Below the pieces are notes generated by a model, which was not told where the DNA came from, searched no databases, and saw nothing but the letters and a program-made list of their open reading frames with translations. Both the position numbers and the translations under genes were made by a program. A stretch of DNA of 64,000 bases from Oscillibacter sp. (GTDB lineage Bacteria; Bacillota; Clostridia; Oscillospirales; Oscillospiraceae), in NCBI RefSeq assembly GCF_028693505.1, contig NZ_JAQUVF010000002.1, positions 48,569 through 112,568 of the forward strand, read 5' to 3'. Positions 33,753-43,517 of this stretch are shown here, piece after piece (the first letter of the stretch is position 1; the number at the start of each line of letters is the position of its first letter).

Positions 33753-36215
33753 ATGGAGACCGCATGGATTGGAAAAGTCGCGGTCAGCGCCGCGCCCTAT
33801 TCCATTGATAAGCCTTACGACTATCTGATACCGCCCGCGCTGCGGGAGGACGCGGTCCCCGGCGTGCGCTTGCGGGTGCCCTTCGGCCGGGGAAACCGGG
33901 AGTCGGAGGGCGTCCTTCTCGCCGTGGGCGAGGGGGAGAAGCAGCCGGGACTCAAGGCGGTTTCCGCCGTGCTGGACCGGGAAGCCGTGCTGGACGCAAA
34001 CGGCATCGCGCTGGCCCTCTGGATGCGCCAGCGGTACTTTTGCACCCTGTTCGAGGCGGTCAAGACCATTCTGCCTGCGGGACTGTGGTACCGCCTGCGG
34101 GAGGTGTGGCGCATCGCGGAGGGACTAGACCGCGCCGGAGCGGCGGCGCTTTGCGCCGGCATCCGGGGCACGGACGGCGCGCTGGACGCGCTGGTTGCTG
34201 CCGGCAGCGCCGATCTGGACGCTTTGCGCCTTGCTTGCGGCGAGGAGGTTTCGACGGTCCTCAGAGCCATGCAAAAGGCCGGAGCGGTGGTGTGCGAAAC
34301 CCAGGCCAAGCGCAAGACCGGGGACAAGATGCGCCGCATGGCGGAGCTTTCCCTCAGCGCGGAAGAGGCGCTGGCATTGACGGAGCCAAAACGCCGCTCC
34401 GCGCCCATGCGCTATGAGGTGGTGCGTCTGCTCTCGTCCACCGGAAAGGCCTCGGCGGCGGACATCTGTTACTTTACCGGCGCTTCCATGCAGACGCTGC
34501 GGGGGCTGGAAAAGCAGGGCATCCTCTCCTTTTCCGAGGAGGAGGAGCTGCGGGTCCCGCCGATTACGCCGGGGGAGCGGGGCGCGCCCATCGTCCTCAA
34601 TGAGGAGCAACAAGCCGCCTTTGCGGCAATCCTTGCGCTGACGCAGCGCCCCACGGCGGAGGCTGTGCTGCTGCGGGGCGTTACCGGCAGCGGCAAGACG
34701 GAGGTCTATCTTCGCCTCGTTCAGGAAATACTGAGTGAGGGGAAGCAGGCCATGGTGCTGGTGCCGGAAATCGTGCTGACGCCGCAGATGATGCGGCGGT
34801 TTTCCTCTTACTTCGGCGATCAGGTGGCCATGCTCCACAGCGCCCTGCGCCTGACGGAGCGCTACGATCAGTGGAAACGGATTCGCCGGGGCGAGGTGCG
34901 GGTGGTGCTGGGCACGCGCTCCGCCATCTTCGCGCCGCTTTCCAATCTGGGTCTGGTGATTCTGGACGAGGAGCAGGAGAGCAGCTACCAGTCGGAAAAC
35001 CCGCCCCGCTACCACACCCGGGACATCGCAAAATACCTCTGCGCCCGGGACAAAGCCACCTTGGTCCTCGGCTCCGCCACCCCTGCGGTGGAGAGCGCCT
35101 GGGCGGCAGAGCAGGGGCTTTACCACGAGGTGGCGCTGCGGCGGCGCTACAACGAACAGGCGCTGCCAAAGGTCCTCATCGCGGATCTGCGGCAGGAGCT
35201 GCGAGAGGGTAATCCCGGCCTGATCGGCGGACTTCTCCGCCGGGAGCTGGAGGAAAACCTTCGTCGTGGCGAGCAGAGCATCCTGTTTTTGAATCGCCGG
35301 GGCAGCAGCCGCATGCTGCTTTGCGTCGAGTGCGGGCACGTGCCCGAATGCCCCCGATGCAGCGCCCCCTTGACATACCACTCCGCCAACGGGCGGCTGA
35401 TGTGCCACTACTGCGGTCACTCCCAGCGCGCCAATGAGACCTGCCCGGTGTGCGGCGGCATCATGAAGCACATCGGCGCGGGAACCCAGAAAGTGGAAGA
35501 GGAGCTGCGTGAGACGCTTGGCGGGGCGGGGATCTTGCGTATGGACGCGGACACCGCCGCCGGCAACCACGAAAAGCTGCTCTCCCAATTTGAAAAAGAG
35601 CGCATTCCCATTCTCCTTGGCACCCAGATGGTGGCCAAGGGTCTGGATTTTGAAAATGTGACGCTGGTGGGGGTCCTCTCCGCCGACCTCTCCTTGTACG
35701 TGGACCACTACCGCGCCGCCGAGCGGACCTTCAGCCTACTCACGCAGGTGGTTGGTCGGGCGGGCCGGGGCGGCAAGCAGGGCCGGGCCGTCATCCAGAC
35801 CTACACGCCGGAAAACGACGTGATCCAATGCGCCGCGCGGCAGGATTACGACGGGTTTTACGAAAATGAAATCCGCATCCGCCGCTTGCGCCGCTATCCG
35901 CCTTTTGCCGACCTTTTCACCTTCACCGTCTCCGGGACGGAGGAGGGGAGCGTGCTGCGCAGCGCGGCGGCGGTGCGGGAGACGCTGCGGCGTCTGTTTG
36001 CATCGCCGGTGCCATCCGACACCGCGCCGGAGGTGCTGGGTCCCGCCCCCGCGCCGGTTTTGAAGGTGAATAACCGCTTTCGCTACCGGGTGCTGCTGGT
36101 GGGAAGGAACGACAAGTCTACCCGCGGGGCCATCAGCGGACTTTTAAAAACGTTTACAAGTGACCGCGCCAATCGCGGATTGAATCTTTTTGTGGACTGC
36201 AACACCATGGAGTGA
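33753..36215 (+). CDS. priA: Primosomal protein N' (replication restart helicase PriA)
   Basis: An 820-residue superfamily 2 helicase that reloads the replisome at stalled forks. N-terminal 3'-end-binding domain (1-110), a winged helix, then the helicase core: GVTGSGKTEVY (about 309-318), the DEEQESSYQ Walker B box near 405, the zinc region with eight cysteines (CVECGHVPECPRC ... CHYCG ... CPVCGG) inserted in helicase lobe 2, and QVVGRAGRG. Somewhat longer than B. subtilis PriA (805). It sits between rpoZ and def, as in many Firmicutes. Confidence 0.96.
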   Translation: METAWIGKVAVSAAPYSIDKPYDYLIPPALREDAVPGVRLRVPFGRGNRESEGVLLAVGEGEKQPGLKAVSAVLDREAVLDANGIALALWMRQRYFCTLFEAVKTILPAGLWYRLREVWRIAEGLDRAGAAALCAGIRGTDGALDALVAAGSADLDALRLACGEEVSTVLRAMQKAGAVVCETQAKRKTGDKMRRMAELSLSAEEALALTEPKRRSAPMRYEVVRLLSSTGKASAADICYFTGASMQTLRGLEKQGILSFSEEEELRVPPITPGERGAPIVLNEEQQAAFAAILALTQRPTAEAVLLRGVTGSGKTEVYLRLVQEILSEGKQAMVLVPEIVLTPQMMRRFSSYFGDQVAMLHSALRLTERYDQWKRIRRGEVRVVLGTRSAIFAPLSNLGLVILDEEQESSYQSENPPRYHTRDIAKYLCARDKATLVLGSATPAVESAWAAEQGLYHEVALRRRYNEQALPKVLIADLRQELREGNPGLIGGLLRRELEENLRRGEQSILFLNRRGSSRMLLCVECGHVPECPRCSAPLTYHSANGRLMCHYCGHSQRANETCPVCGGIMKHIGAGTQKVEEELRETLGGAGILRMDADTAAGNHEKLLSQFEKERIPILLGTQMVAKGLDFENVTLVGVLSADLSLYVDHYRAAERTFSLLTQVVGRAGRGGKQGRAVIQTYTPENDVIQCAARQDYDGFYENEIRIRRLRRYPPFADLFTFTVSGTEEGSVLRSAAAVRETLRRLFASPVPSDTAPEVLGPAPAPVLKVNNRFRYRVLLVGRNDKSTRGAISGLLKTFTSDRANRGLNLFVDCNTME

Positions 36216-36236
36216 GGCAGTCAAGGAGGTTTTAAA

Positions 36237-36740
36237 ATGGCATTACGGAAAATTATCGAGCAGGGCGACGCGTGCCTGACCATGGTCTGCCGCCCGGTGA
36301 CGGCGTTCAACGCCCGGCTCCACCAGCTGCTGGACGACATGACGGAGACGTTGACGGAGGCCAACGGGGCGGGGCTTGCCGCGCCGCAGGTGGGCATTTT
36401 GCGCCGGGTGTGTATCGTGATGGACGCGGACACCGGGGAGTATCTGGAGCTGGTGAACCCGGAGCTCGTGGCGCAAAGCGGCGAGCAGACCGGCCTTGAG
36501 GGCTGCCTCAGCCTGCCCGGCAAATGGGGCATCGTCACCCGGCCAGACCGGGTGCGGGTCCGGGCACAGGACCGGGACGGCAACTGGTTTGAGGCCGAGG
36601 GCGAGGACCTGACGGCCCGGTGCTTCTGCCACGAGCTGGAGCATCTGGACGGGCACCTTTACAGCGAGCGCATCGACCACTTCCTCTCCGAAGAGGAGCT
36701 GCAAAGCTATCTGGAGCAGGAAGAAGAGGAAGGGGAATAA
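36237..36740 (+). CDS. def: Peptide deformylase
   Basis: A 167-residue metalloenzyme removing the formyl group from nascent proteins. All three boxes are present: GAGLAAPQVG, EGCLSLPG, and HELEHLDG with H132, E133 and H136 (metal ligands with the Cys of box 2). Ribosome site AAGGAGG. It is followed three bases later by fmt, the enzyme that adds the formyl group. Confidence 0.96.
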   Translation: MALRKIIEQGDACLTMVCRPVTAFNARLHQLLDDMTETLTEANGAGLAAPQVGILRRVCIVMDADTGEYLELVNPELVAQSGEQTGLEGCLSLPGKWGIVTRPDRVRVRAQDRDGNWFEAEGEDLTARCFCHELEHLDGHLYSERIDHFLSEEELQSYLEQEEEEGE

Positions 36741-36743
36741 GCC

Positions 36744-37658
36744 ATGCGCATCCTGTTTATGGGAACGCCGGAATTTGCTGTGGCGTCCCTGCGGCGTCTG
36801 GTGGAGGACGGAAACGAGATCTGCGGGGTATTCACCCAGCCGGACAAGCCCAAAAATCGCGGGCACAAGCTTGCCTTCTCGCCTGTGAAGGAATATGCCT
36901 TAACAGAAAGCATCCCCGTTTACCAGCCCCTCAAGCTGCGGGACGGGGAGGCCATGGACCTTGTGACGGCGCTTTCACCGGAGCTGATCGTGGTGGCGGC
37001 CTACGGGCGGATTTTGCCGGAGGACATTTTAAACGCCCCGCCCCTTGGCTCCATCAACGTCCACTCGTCCCTGCTGCCCAAGTACCGGGGCGCGGCCCCC
37101 ATCAACTGGGCCATTTTGGAAGGCGAGCGGGAGACCGGCGTTTCCATCATGTATATGGCAAACGAGCTGGACGCGGGGGACGTGATTTTGCAAAAGACCA
37201 CCCCCATCGGGGCGGAGGAGGATGCCCAGGCCCTGACGGCCCGCCTTGCGGAGCTGGGGGCCCAGGCCCTTTCCGAGACGGTGGCGGCGCTTTTGAGCGG
37301 CACGGCTTCCCGGACGCCACAGCCCTCCGGTGCGCAGACTTACGCCTCCATGCTCTCCCGGGAGATGTCTCCCATCGACTGGACGAGAAGCGCTAGGGCG
37401 ATCGACTGTCAGGTCCGGGGGCTGATCCCGTGGCCCTGCGCCACAGCGGAAATCGCGGGGCAGCGGTGCAAAATTTACCGCACGACCCCCGGCGGCAGGA
37501 CCGACAAGGCCCCCGGCACGATTCTCGCCGCCGGAAAGCAGGGCATCGAGGTCTCCTGCGGCGACGGGAAAAGTTTATTGATCACGGAGCTTCAGGCAGA
37601 GGGCGGCAAGCGCATGAGCGCGGCGGCCTATTTGCTGGGGCATCCCATCCAAGTTTGA
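36744..37658 (+). CDS. fmt: Methionyl-tRNA formyltransferase
   Basis: A 304-residue enzyme that formylates initiator Met-tRNA using 10-formyl-THF (made by FolD). MRILFMGTPEFAVASLRRL opens the protein, and the catalytic region reads INVHSSLLPKYRGAAPINWA with ANELDAGDVI. The C-terminal tRNA-binding OB domain begins near 205. def-fmt is a standard pair. Confidence 0.96.
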   Translation: MRILFMGTPEFAVASLRRLVEDGNEICGVFTQPDKPKNRGHKLAFSPVKEYALTESIPVYQPLKLRDGEAMDLVTALSPELIVVAAYGRILPEDILNAPPLGSINVHSSLLPKYRGAAPINWAILEGERETGVSIMYMANELDAGDVILQKTTPIGAEEDAQALTARLAELGAQALSETVAALLSGTASRTPQPSGAQTYASMLSREMSPIDWTRSARAIDCQVRGLIPWPCATAEIAGQRCKIYRTTPGGRTDKAPGTILAAGKQGIEVSCGDGKSLLITELQAEGGKRMSAAAYLLGHPIQV

Positions 37659-37674
37659 ATCGAGGGAAACGCAT

Positions 37675-38412
37675 ATGCCTTATGGTTCCTATTACGGGTA
37701 CGGTAATTTTCTGGCCAACAACCTCTATGTGCTGCTGCTGATTCCGGTGCTGGCGCTCTCTTTGTGGGCGCAGTTTCAAGTCAGCGGCAATTTCCGGCGC
37801 TACGGACAGGTGCGCAACCGCAGAGGGCTGACCGGCGCGCAGACGGCGGAAGCGGTGCTGCGCGCCCACGGCGTTTTTGACGTGGCCATCCGCCCCTGCC
37901 ATGGCAGCCTGACGGACCACTACGATCCCCGGGACAACGCCATCTATCTTTCTGAGGACGTGTACAGCGCTCCCACCATCGCCGCAGTGGGCGTGGCGGC
38001 CCACGAGGCGGGCCACGCCGTGCAGTACGCCGTGGGGTACGGCCCCGTCCGGCTGCGCAGCGCCATCATTCCCGCCACCCAGATCGGGTCTAAATTCTCT
38101 TTCATCCTGCTGCTGATCGGGATGCTGCTGTACAGCCAGACGCTGTTTTTGGTGGGCATCGTGCTCTTTTCCATCACCACCGTTTTTCAGCTGGTGACGC
38201 TGCCGGTGGAATTCAACGCCTCTGCCCGGGCCATTGAGACCATTGAGGGCCAGCAGCTACTCTCTGACGAAGAGGCCTATGGCGCGAAAAAGGTGCTGCG
38301 GGCGGCGGCCATGACCTATGTGGCGGCGCTTTTGATGTCCGCGTTGCAGCTGTTGCGCTTCGTGCTGATCTTTGTGGGCCGGAACGGCCGCCGGGGAGGT
38401 GGCCGGGAATGA
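37675..38412 (+). CDS. Zinc-dependent membrane peptidase YugP family
   Basis: A 245-residue membrane protein. The zinc motif HEAGH is at 110-114 (VAAHEAGHAVQYAVGY). N-terminal helix (about 13-32) and two further helices (about 145-185) frame it, and FNASARAIETIEGQQLLS lies before the last helix. The family (DUF2268-like/YugP) has an unproven substrate. It is commonly located between fmt and rsmB in Clostridia. Its end overlaps rsmB by four bases. Confidence 0.9.
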   Translation: MPYGSYYGYGNFLANNLYVLLLIPVLALSLWAQFQVSGNFRRYGQVRNRRGLTGAQTAEAVLRAHGVFDVAIRPCHGSLTDHYDPRDNAIYLSEDVYSAPTIAAVGVAAHEAGHAVQYAVGYGPVRLRSAIIPATQIGSKFSFILLLIGMLLYSQTLFLVGIVLFSITTVFQLVTLPVEFNASARAIETIEGQQLLSDEEAYGAKKVLRAAAMTYVAALLMSALQLLRFVLIFVGRNGRRGGGRE

Positions 38413-39731
38413 GCAATCCGGCGAGAACGACCGCACTGCGGGTGCTGATGAGCTGCCGGACCAACGGCGCGTGGGCGGACGCCGCCCTGAAGGCGCAGCT
38501 CGGGCGGGACGGCCTGAGCGGGGTGGACGCCGCCCTTTGCAGCCGCATCGTTTACGGCGTGATGCAAAACCGGCTGCTGCTGGATTTTGTGATTCGCGCG
38601 TACTGCTCCCAGAAGCCGGATCACTTGCAGCAGCCGCTGGAGGACATCCTGCAAATGGGGGCCTACCAGATTCTGTTTTTGGACAAGGTGCCGGACAGTG
38701 CTGCGGTGAACGAGTCCGTGGAGCTGGCAAAGGCCTTTAAGCGGGGGCAAGCCTCTGGCCTTGTCAACGCTGTGCTCCGTAAGATTTCTCAGAACAAAGA
38801 CGCGTTGCCTCCTCTGCCGGAGGGGGAGGCCGAGCGGTATCTCTCCATTCGGTACAGCCACCCCAGATGGCTGGTGAAGCGCCTTTTGGGTATCCTTGGC
38901 AGGGAGGAGACGGAGGCGTTTCTCGCGGCTGACAACGCTGTGGTCCCACTGACGGTGCAGGTCAATCCCCTGAAAACCACGGCGGAGGCCCTGACGGCGC
39001 GGCTGGAGCGGGAGGGCGTCACGGTTTCGGCCCACCCCGGGGTGCCCGGCTGTCTGGAGCTTTCCGGCGTGGGCGATCTGACGGCGCTGCCCGCCTTCCG
39101 GGAAGGGGAATTTCTGGTGCAGGACGGCGCCGCGGCGCTGGTGGCCCAGATCGCCGGCGTACAGCCGGGCGGGCGGATGCTGGACGTTTGCGCCGCCCCC
39201 GGCGGCAAGTCCTTCTCCGCCGCCTTTGCCATGGAGGACCGGGGGGAGATTCTCGCCTGCGACCTCCACGAAAATAAGCTCAAGCGTATTCGGGACGGCG
39301 CGGCGCGGCTGGGCATTACCTGCATCCAAACCGCTGCGGCGGACGGGGGCTGCGCTCACGGGGAGTGGGTGGGGGCGTTTGACACCGTTTTGGTGGACGC
39401 GCCCTGCTCGGGCCTTGGGATTATCCGGAAAAAACCGGACACCCGCTATAAAAAGCCGGACAGTCTGCTCTCGCTGCCGGTGGTGCAGACGGCGATTTTG
39501 GAAAACGCCGCCACCTACGTGCGGCCCGGCGGCGTGCTGGTGTATTCCACCTGCACGGTTTTGCCGGAGGAGAACGAACAGGTGACGGACGCCTTCCTCG
39601 CGACCCACCCGGAATTTGAAAAGACGCCCTTTGCGCTCCCTATGGGGGAGACGGAGGGACAGGTGACGCTGTGGCCCCAGCGTCACGGAACCGACGGCTT
39701 TTACATCTGCCGCATGCAGCGGCAAGCATGA
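38409..39731 (+). CDS. rsmB: 16S rRNA (cytosine-967-C5)-methyltransferase RsmB
   Basis: A 440-residue enzyme. An N-terminal NusB-like RNA-binding domain (1-140) precedes the SAM methyltransferase core with MLDVCAAPGGKSF (motif I), VDAPCSGLGIIRKKPD (motif IV with catalytic Cys) and VYSTCTVLPEENE (motif VI Cys). Modifies C967 of 16S rRNA. Immediately followed by rlmN. Confidence 0.95.
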   Translation: MSNPARTTALRVLMSCRTNGAWADAALKAQLGRDGLSGVDAALCSRIVYGVMQNRLLLDFVIRAYCSQKPDHLQQPLEDILQMGAYQILFLDKVPDSAAVNESVELAKAFKRGQASGLVNAVLRKISQNKDALPPLPEGEAERYLSIRYSHPRWLVKRLLGILGREETEAFLAADNAVVPLTVQVNPLKTTAEALTARLEREGVTVSAHPGVPGCLELSGVGDLTALPAFREGEFLVQDGAAALVAQIAGVQPGGRMLDVCAAPGGKSFSAAFAMEDRGEILACDLHENKLKRIRDGAARLGITCIQTAAADGGCAHGEWVGAFDTVLVDAPCSGLGIIRKKPDTRYKKPDSLLSLPVVQTAILENAATYVRPGGVLVYSTCTVLPEENEQVTDAFLATHPEFEKTPFALPMGETEGQVTLWPQRHGTDGFYICRMQRQA

Positions 39732-39741
39732 GAGGACCCTT

Positions 39742-40785
39742 ATGATCGATTTGAAATCCATGTCCATAGAGGAGATCACGGAGCTGCTGCGCAGCTTTGG
39801 GGAGCCTGCCTTTCGCGGAAAACAGGTGTTCACCTGGCTCCACAAGGGAGTGCGCAGCTTTGACGAGATGTCCAATCTCTCCAAATCCCTGCGGGAAAAG
39901 CTGAAGGAAACATGTCTCCTGACGCCGCCCACCGTGGCGCGAAAGCAGGTCTCCGGGCAGGACGGCACCATCAAATACCTCTGGGAGCTAGCGGACGGAA
40001 ACTGCATCGAATCCGTCCTCATGCGCTATCACCACGGCAACACCGTGTGCATTTCCTCTCAGGTGGGCTGCCGCATGGGCTGCGCTTTTTGTGCGTCCAC
40101 AGTGGCTGGCAAGGTGAGAGACTTAACACCTGCTGAGATGCTGGATCAGGTGCTCTTCACCCAGCAGGACGCCGGGGCGGAGGTTTCCAACATCGTGCTC
40201 ATGGGCATTGGAGAGCCGATGGACAATCTGGACAATGTCTTAAAATTTCTGGAGCTGGTGAACCACCCCGACGGCATGAACATCGGGATGCGGCACATCT
40301 CCCTTTCCACCTGCGGCGTGCTTCCCGGCATCGCGCGCCTTGGGGAGCTGGGCTTGCAGCTGACGCTGTCCGTTTCCCTCCACGCGCCGGACAACGCCAC
40401 CCGCTCCCGCATTATGCCGGTGAACCGGGCCTACGATGTGGACGCGCTGTTTGCCGCCTGTCACGACTATTTTCAAAAAACGGGCCGGCGCATCTCCTTT
40501 GAATACGCCATGATCGACGGCGTCAACGATACCGACGAAAAAGCCGATCTGATCGCGAAAAAGATCAAAGGTATGCCGGGGCACGTGAATCTGATTCCGC
40601 TCAACGACGTGGTGGAGAGCCCCTTCAAGCCCTCCCATCGCATTTCCGCATTCCAAAAGCGGCTGGAGAGCCACGGCGTCACCGCCACCGTCCGCAGAAG
40701 TCTCGGCGGCGACATTGACGCCTCCTGCGGACAGCTTCGCCGCAAAGCCATGGAAGAGGCACAGAAAGGGGAGGATTCCCAATGA
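39742..40785 (+). CDS. rlmN: Dual-specificity rRNA/tRNA adenine-C2 methyltransferase RlmN
   Basis: A 347-residue radical SAM enzyme methylating A2503 of 23S rRNA and A37 of some tRNAs. The cluster motif C110-x3-C114-x2-C117 (CRMGCAFC) is intact, as are FRGKQVFTWLHKGV, MGIGEPMDNLDNV and the C-terminal SLGGDIDASCGQLR with the resolving cysteine. Overlaps the phosphatase gene by four bases. Confidence 0.96.
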   Translation: MIDLKSMSIEEITELLRSFGEPAFRGKQVFTWLHKGVRSFDEMSNLSKSLREKLKETCLLTPPTVARKQVSGQDGTIKYLWELADGNCIESVLMRYHHGNTVCISSQVGCRMGCAFCASTVAGKVRDLTPAEMLDQVLFTQQDAGAEVSNIVLMGIGEPMDNLDNVLKFLELVNHPDGMNIGMRHISLSTCGVLPGIARLGELGLQLTLSVSLHAPDNATRSRIMPVNRAYDVDALFAACHDYFQKTGRRISFEYAMIDGVNDTDEKADLIAKKIKGMPGHVNLIPLNDVVESPFKPSHRISAFQKRLESHGVTATVRRSLGGDIDASCGQLRRKAMEEAQKGEDSQ

Positions 40786-41522
40786 TTCAGGTATGGGGCA
40801 TGACCGACGTCGGTCTTTGCCGAAAAGAAAATCAGGACGCTTACGCCGTCTGGGAGCACACGGCCTCCGGCCACACCATCTCGGTGGTGTGCGACGGCAT
40901 GGGCGGTCCCGCAGGCGGGCAGATGGCCAGCCGCATCGCGGTGGACACCTTTTTACAGGAGGTGGAGCAGGCGCTGACGCCGGAGATGAGTCCCCAGCAG
41001 CTGCGGGAGGTCTCCTCCTACGCGGCGGCGCTTGCCAACAAAGCCATCCGGGAGGCGGCCAGCCAGTCGCCGGAATACGCCAGCATGGGCACCACGCTGG
41101 TCTCCGCCGTCACCTATCCCGACGGCGCGGCGGTACTCAACGTGGGGGACAGCCGGGCTTACCACATCACGGAGGCGGGGATCACCCGCATCACCAAGGA
41201 CCACTCTCTGGTGGAGAGCATGGTGGACCGGGGCGACATCACCGCCGAGGAGGCCCGCCGCCATCCCAACCGCAATCTCATCACCCGGGCGCTGGGCCCG
41301 GACGCCGTCGTCCAAAGCGACGGGTACATCTGCAAGCTTTTGCCGGGGGACTATCTGCTGCTTTGCACCGACGGGCTCATTGACACGGTGACCGATCAGG
41401 AGATGCTCTTCGAGGTCATCCACGGGGACGCACCGGACACCTGTCTTGACCGTCTGCTGGCCATTTCCAAGGGTCGGGGCGCGCCGGACAATGTGACGGC
41501 CGTCCTGATGAAGAAACTGTAA
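40782..41522 (+). CDS. prpC: PP2C-family Ser/Thr phosphatase (PrpC/Stp)
   Basis: A 246-residue metal-dependent phosphatase that reverses phosphorylation by PrkC. The acid residues coordinating Mg/Mn are in VCDGMGGPAGGQMAS and NVGDSRAYH, with LLCTDGLIDTV and APDNVTAVL near the end. Cytosolic. It sits 12 bases before prkC, forming the standard phosphatase-kinase pair. Confidence 0.95.
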   Translation: MIQVWGMTDVGLCRKENQDAYAVWEHTASGHTISVVCDGMGGPAGGQMASRIAVDTFLQEVEQALTPEMSPQQLREVSSYAAALANKAIREAASQSPEYASMGTTLVSAVTYPDGAAVLNVGDSRAYHITEAGITRITKDHSLVESMVDRGDITAEEARRHPNRNLITRALGPDAVVQSDGYICKLLPGDYLLLCTDGLIDTVTDQEMLFEVIHGDAPDTCLDRLLAISKGRGAPDNVTAVLMKKL

Positions 41523-41534
41523 AGGAGGAGACGT

Positions 41535-43514
41535 ATGGACCAGTTCATTGGAAAAATGCTGGATAACCGCTATGAGATTCTGGAGCGCATCGGCACCGGC
41601 GGCATGGCGGTGGTCTACAAGGCGAAGTGCCATCGTCTCAACCGTCTGGTGGCGGTGAAGATCTTAAAGGCAGACCTGGCGCAGGACGAGGATTTCCGCC
41701 GCCGCTTCAACGCGGAGTCTCAGGCGGTGGCGCAGCTGTCCCACCCCAACATCGTCTCGGTGTACGACGTCTCCCGGGGGGGCGACACCGAGTATATCGT
41801 CATGGAGCTGATCGACGGCATCACGCTCAAGCAGTACATGGAAAAGCGGGGCCAGCTGAACTGGCGGGAATCCCTGCATTTCATGACGCAGATCATGCGC
41901 GGCCTTTCCCACGCCCACAGCCGGGGCATCATCCACCGGGACATCAAGCCGCAAAACATCATGGTTTTACGGGACGGCAGCGTGAAAGTGGCCGACTTTG
42001 GCATCGCGTGTCTGGAAAATTCCGCCCAGACCCTGACGCAGGAGGCCCTTGGCTCCGTCCACTACATCTCGCCGGAGCAGGCCCGGGGCGACCGCACCGA
42101 CGCCCGCAGCGATATCTACTCCGCCGGCGTGGTGCTCTACGAGATGCTCTCCGGGCGGCTGCCCTTCGAGGGGGACTCCGCCGTGTCCGTGGCCATCCAG
42201 CACTTAAGCTCTATCCCGCTGGCCCCTCGGGAGATCAATCCCGAGATTCCCGAGCAGCTGGAGCTGATCTGCATGAAGGCCATGGCCCCCGATCTGGACC
42301 GGCGGTATCCGTCCGCCGAGGCCATGATCGCCGATCTGGAGGCGTTCCGCAAAAATCCCGGCGTGGACCTGGACTTTGAGATGTCCGATCTGCGGCCGGA
42401 GGAGGCGGACGAGCCGACCCAGCTGCTGCGCACCGGGACTATCCACGCCGGTCACGCCGCCCAAAGCGCCAATCGCGCTCCCGTCCGGGACCGCCGGAAC
42501 GACTATGAAGAGGACGAACCCGCCCCGGCGGGCCGGAAAAATAAGACGCTGGTGATCACCGGGGTCGTGGTGGCGGCAATTTTGCTGATCGTGGTGCTGT
42601 TCAAGGCCATTTTCAGCTCCTTCGGCGCTCCCGCGCAGGACCAGTATGTGGTGCCGGAGGTGCTGAACAAGACCGTGGCGGAGGCAACTGCCATGCCGGA
42701 GGTCTCCGACATCTTTGAGATCAGGGAAATGGGCACGGTCTTTAGCGACGAGGTGGAAGAAGGCGACATCGCCAAACAGGAGCCAGCCGCCGGAGAATAC
42801 CGCAAGGGTGAAAACACCGTGATCGAGGTCTGGGTCAGCGCCGGCGAGGATGTGGGCGAGATGATCGACGTGACCAACATGACGGTGCCCCAGGCCAAGG
42901 CGCGGCTCAAAGCCCTCATCGAGCAGTACAACCTGACGGTGGAGGAACCCGGTGAGGACGCCTATGTGTATAACGACAAGGTGACCGCCACCTTTATTAT
43001 CTCCTCGGAGCCAGCCGCCGGAGCGGCGCTGAAAAAGGGCGACACCATCCGCCTTACCGTCAGCAAGGGCACCGAGGTCAAGGAGCTTCCGGTGCCGCAG
43101 TTCGTGGGACTGAACATCGACAACGTGCTCAAGCAGCTGGACACGCTCAAGCTGGTGTGCACCTCCAGCGATATTGAATTGGTATACAGCGACAAGCCCG
43201 GCGGCGAGATCATCTGGCAGTCTCTGGCCGTCAACGCCATGGCCAAGGAGGGCGACACCATCAAATTCCAGGTCAGCTCCGGCCTTTCCAACGTCTCTGT
43301 GACGGAGTTTTACGACCTGCCTCAGGACGAGCGGTCCGTAGTCCACGTGCAGGTATACGTGGGGGACGAGACGCAGCCCCAGTACGACGAGACGGTGAGG
43401 TGCTCCGACGGGCAGGTGAAGGTGACGCTCAGCGGCACCGGCAGCAAAAACGTCAAGGTCTACTTCGACGGCGTGCTGGATCAGGGCCAAAGCCACACGC
43501 TGCAATTTGAATAA
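41535..43514 (+). CDS. prkC: PASTA-domain Ser/Thr protein kinase (PrkC/Stk1)
   Basis: A 659-residue membrane kinase. Cytoplasmic Hanks-type kinase domain (about 10-275): GTGGMAVVYKA loop, K42 in VAVKIL, HRDIKPQNIM with D136, and VADFG. A linker leads to one membrane helix (about 336-358). Outside are three PASTA repeats (about 375-435, 440-510 and 512-580), which bind muropeptides and beta-lactams, and a further C-terminal beta domain (about 590-659) not found in all family members. In Bacillus, PrkC signals germination and stationary-phase states. Next gene after three bases is rsgA. Confidence 0.95.
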   Translation: MDQFIGKMLDNRYEILERIGTGGMAVVYKAKCHRLNRLVAVKILKADLAQDEDFRRRFNAESQAVAQLSHPNIVSVYDVSRGGDTEYIVMELIDGITLKQYMEKRGQLNWRESLHFMTQIMRGLSHAHSRGIIHRDIKPQNIMVLRDGSVKVADFGIACLENSAQTLTQEALGSVHYISPEQARGDRTDARSDIYSAGVVLYEMLSGRLPFEGDSAVSVAIQHLSSIPLAPREINPEIPEQLELICMKAMAPDLDRRYPSAEAMIADLEAFRKNPGVDLDFEMSDLRPEEADEPTQLLRTGTIHAGHAAQSANRAPVRDRRNDYEEDEPAPAGRKNKTLVITGVVVAAILLIVVLFKAIFSSFGAPAQDQYVVPEVLNKTVAEATAMPEVSDIFEIREMGTVFSDEVEEGDIAKQEPAAGEYRKGENTVIEVWVSAGEDVGEMIDVTNMTVPQAKARLKALIEQYNLTVEEPGEDAYVYNDKVTATFIISSEPAAGAALKKGDTIRLTVSKGTEVKELPVPQFVGLNIDNVLKQLDTLKLVCTSSDIELVYSDKPGGEIIWQSLAVNAMAKEGDTIKFQVSSGLSNVSVTEFYDLPQDERSVVHVQVYVGDETQPQYDETVRCSDGQVKVTLSGTGSKNVKVYFDGVLDQGQSHTLQFE

Positions 43515-43517
43515 GCC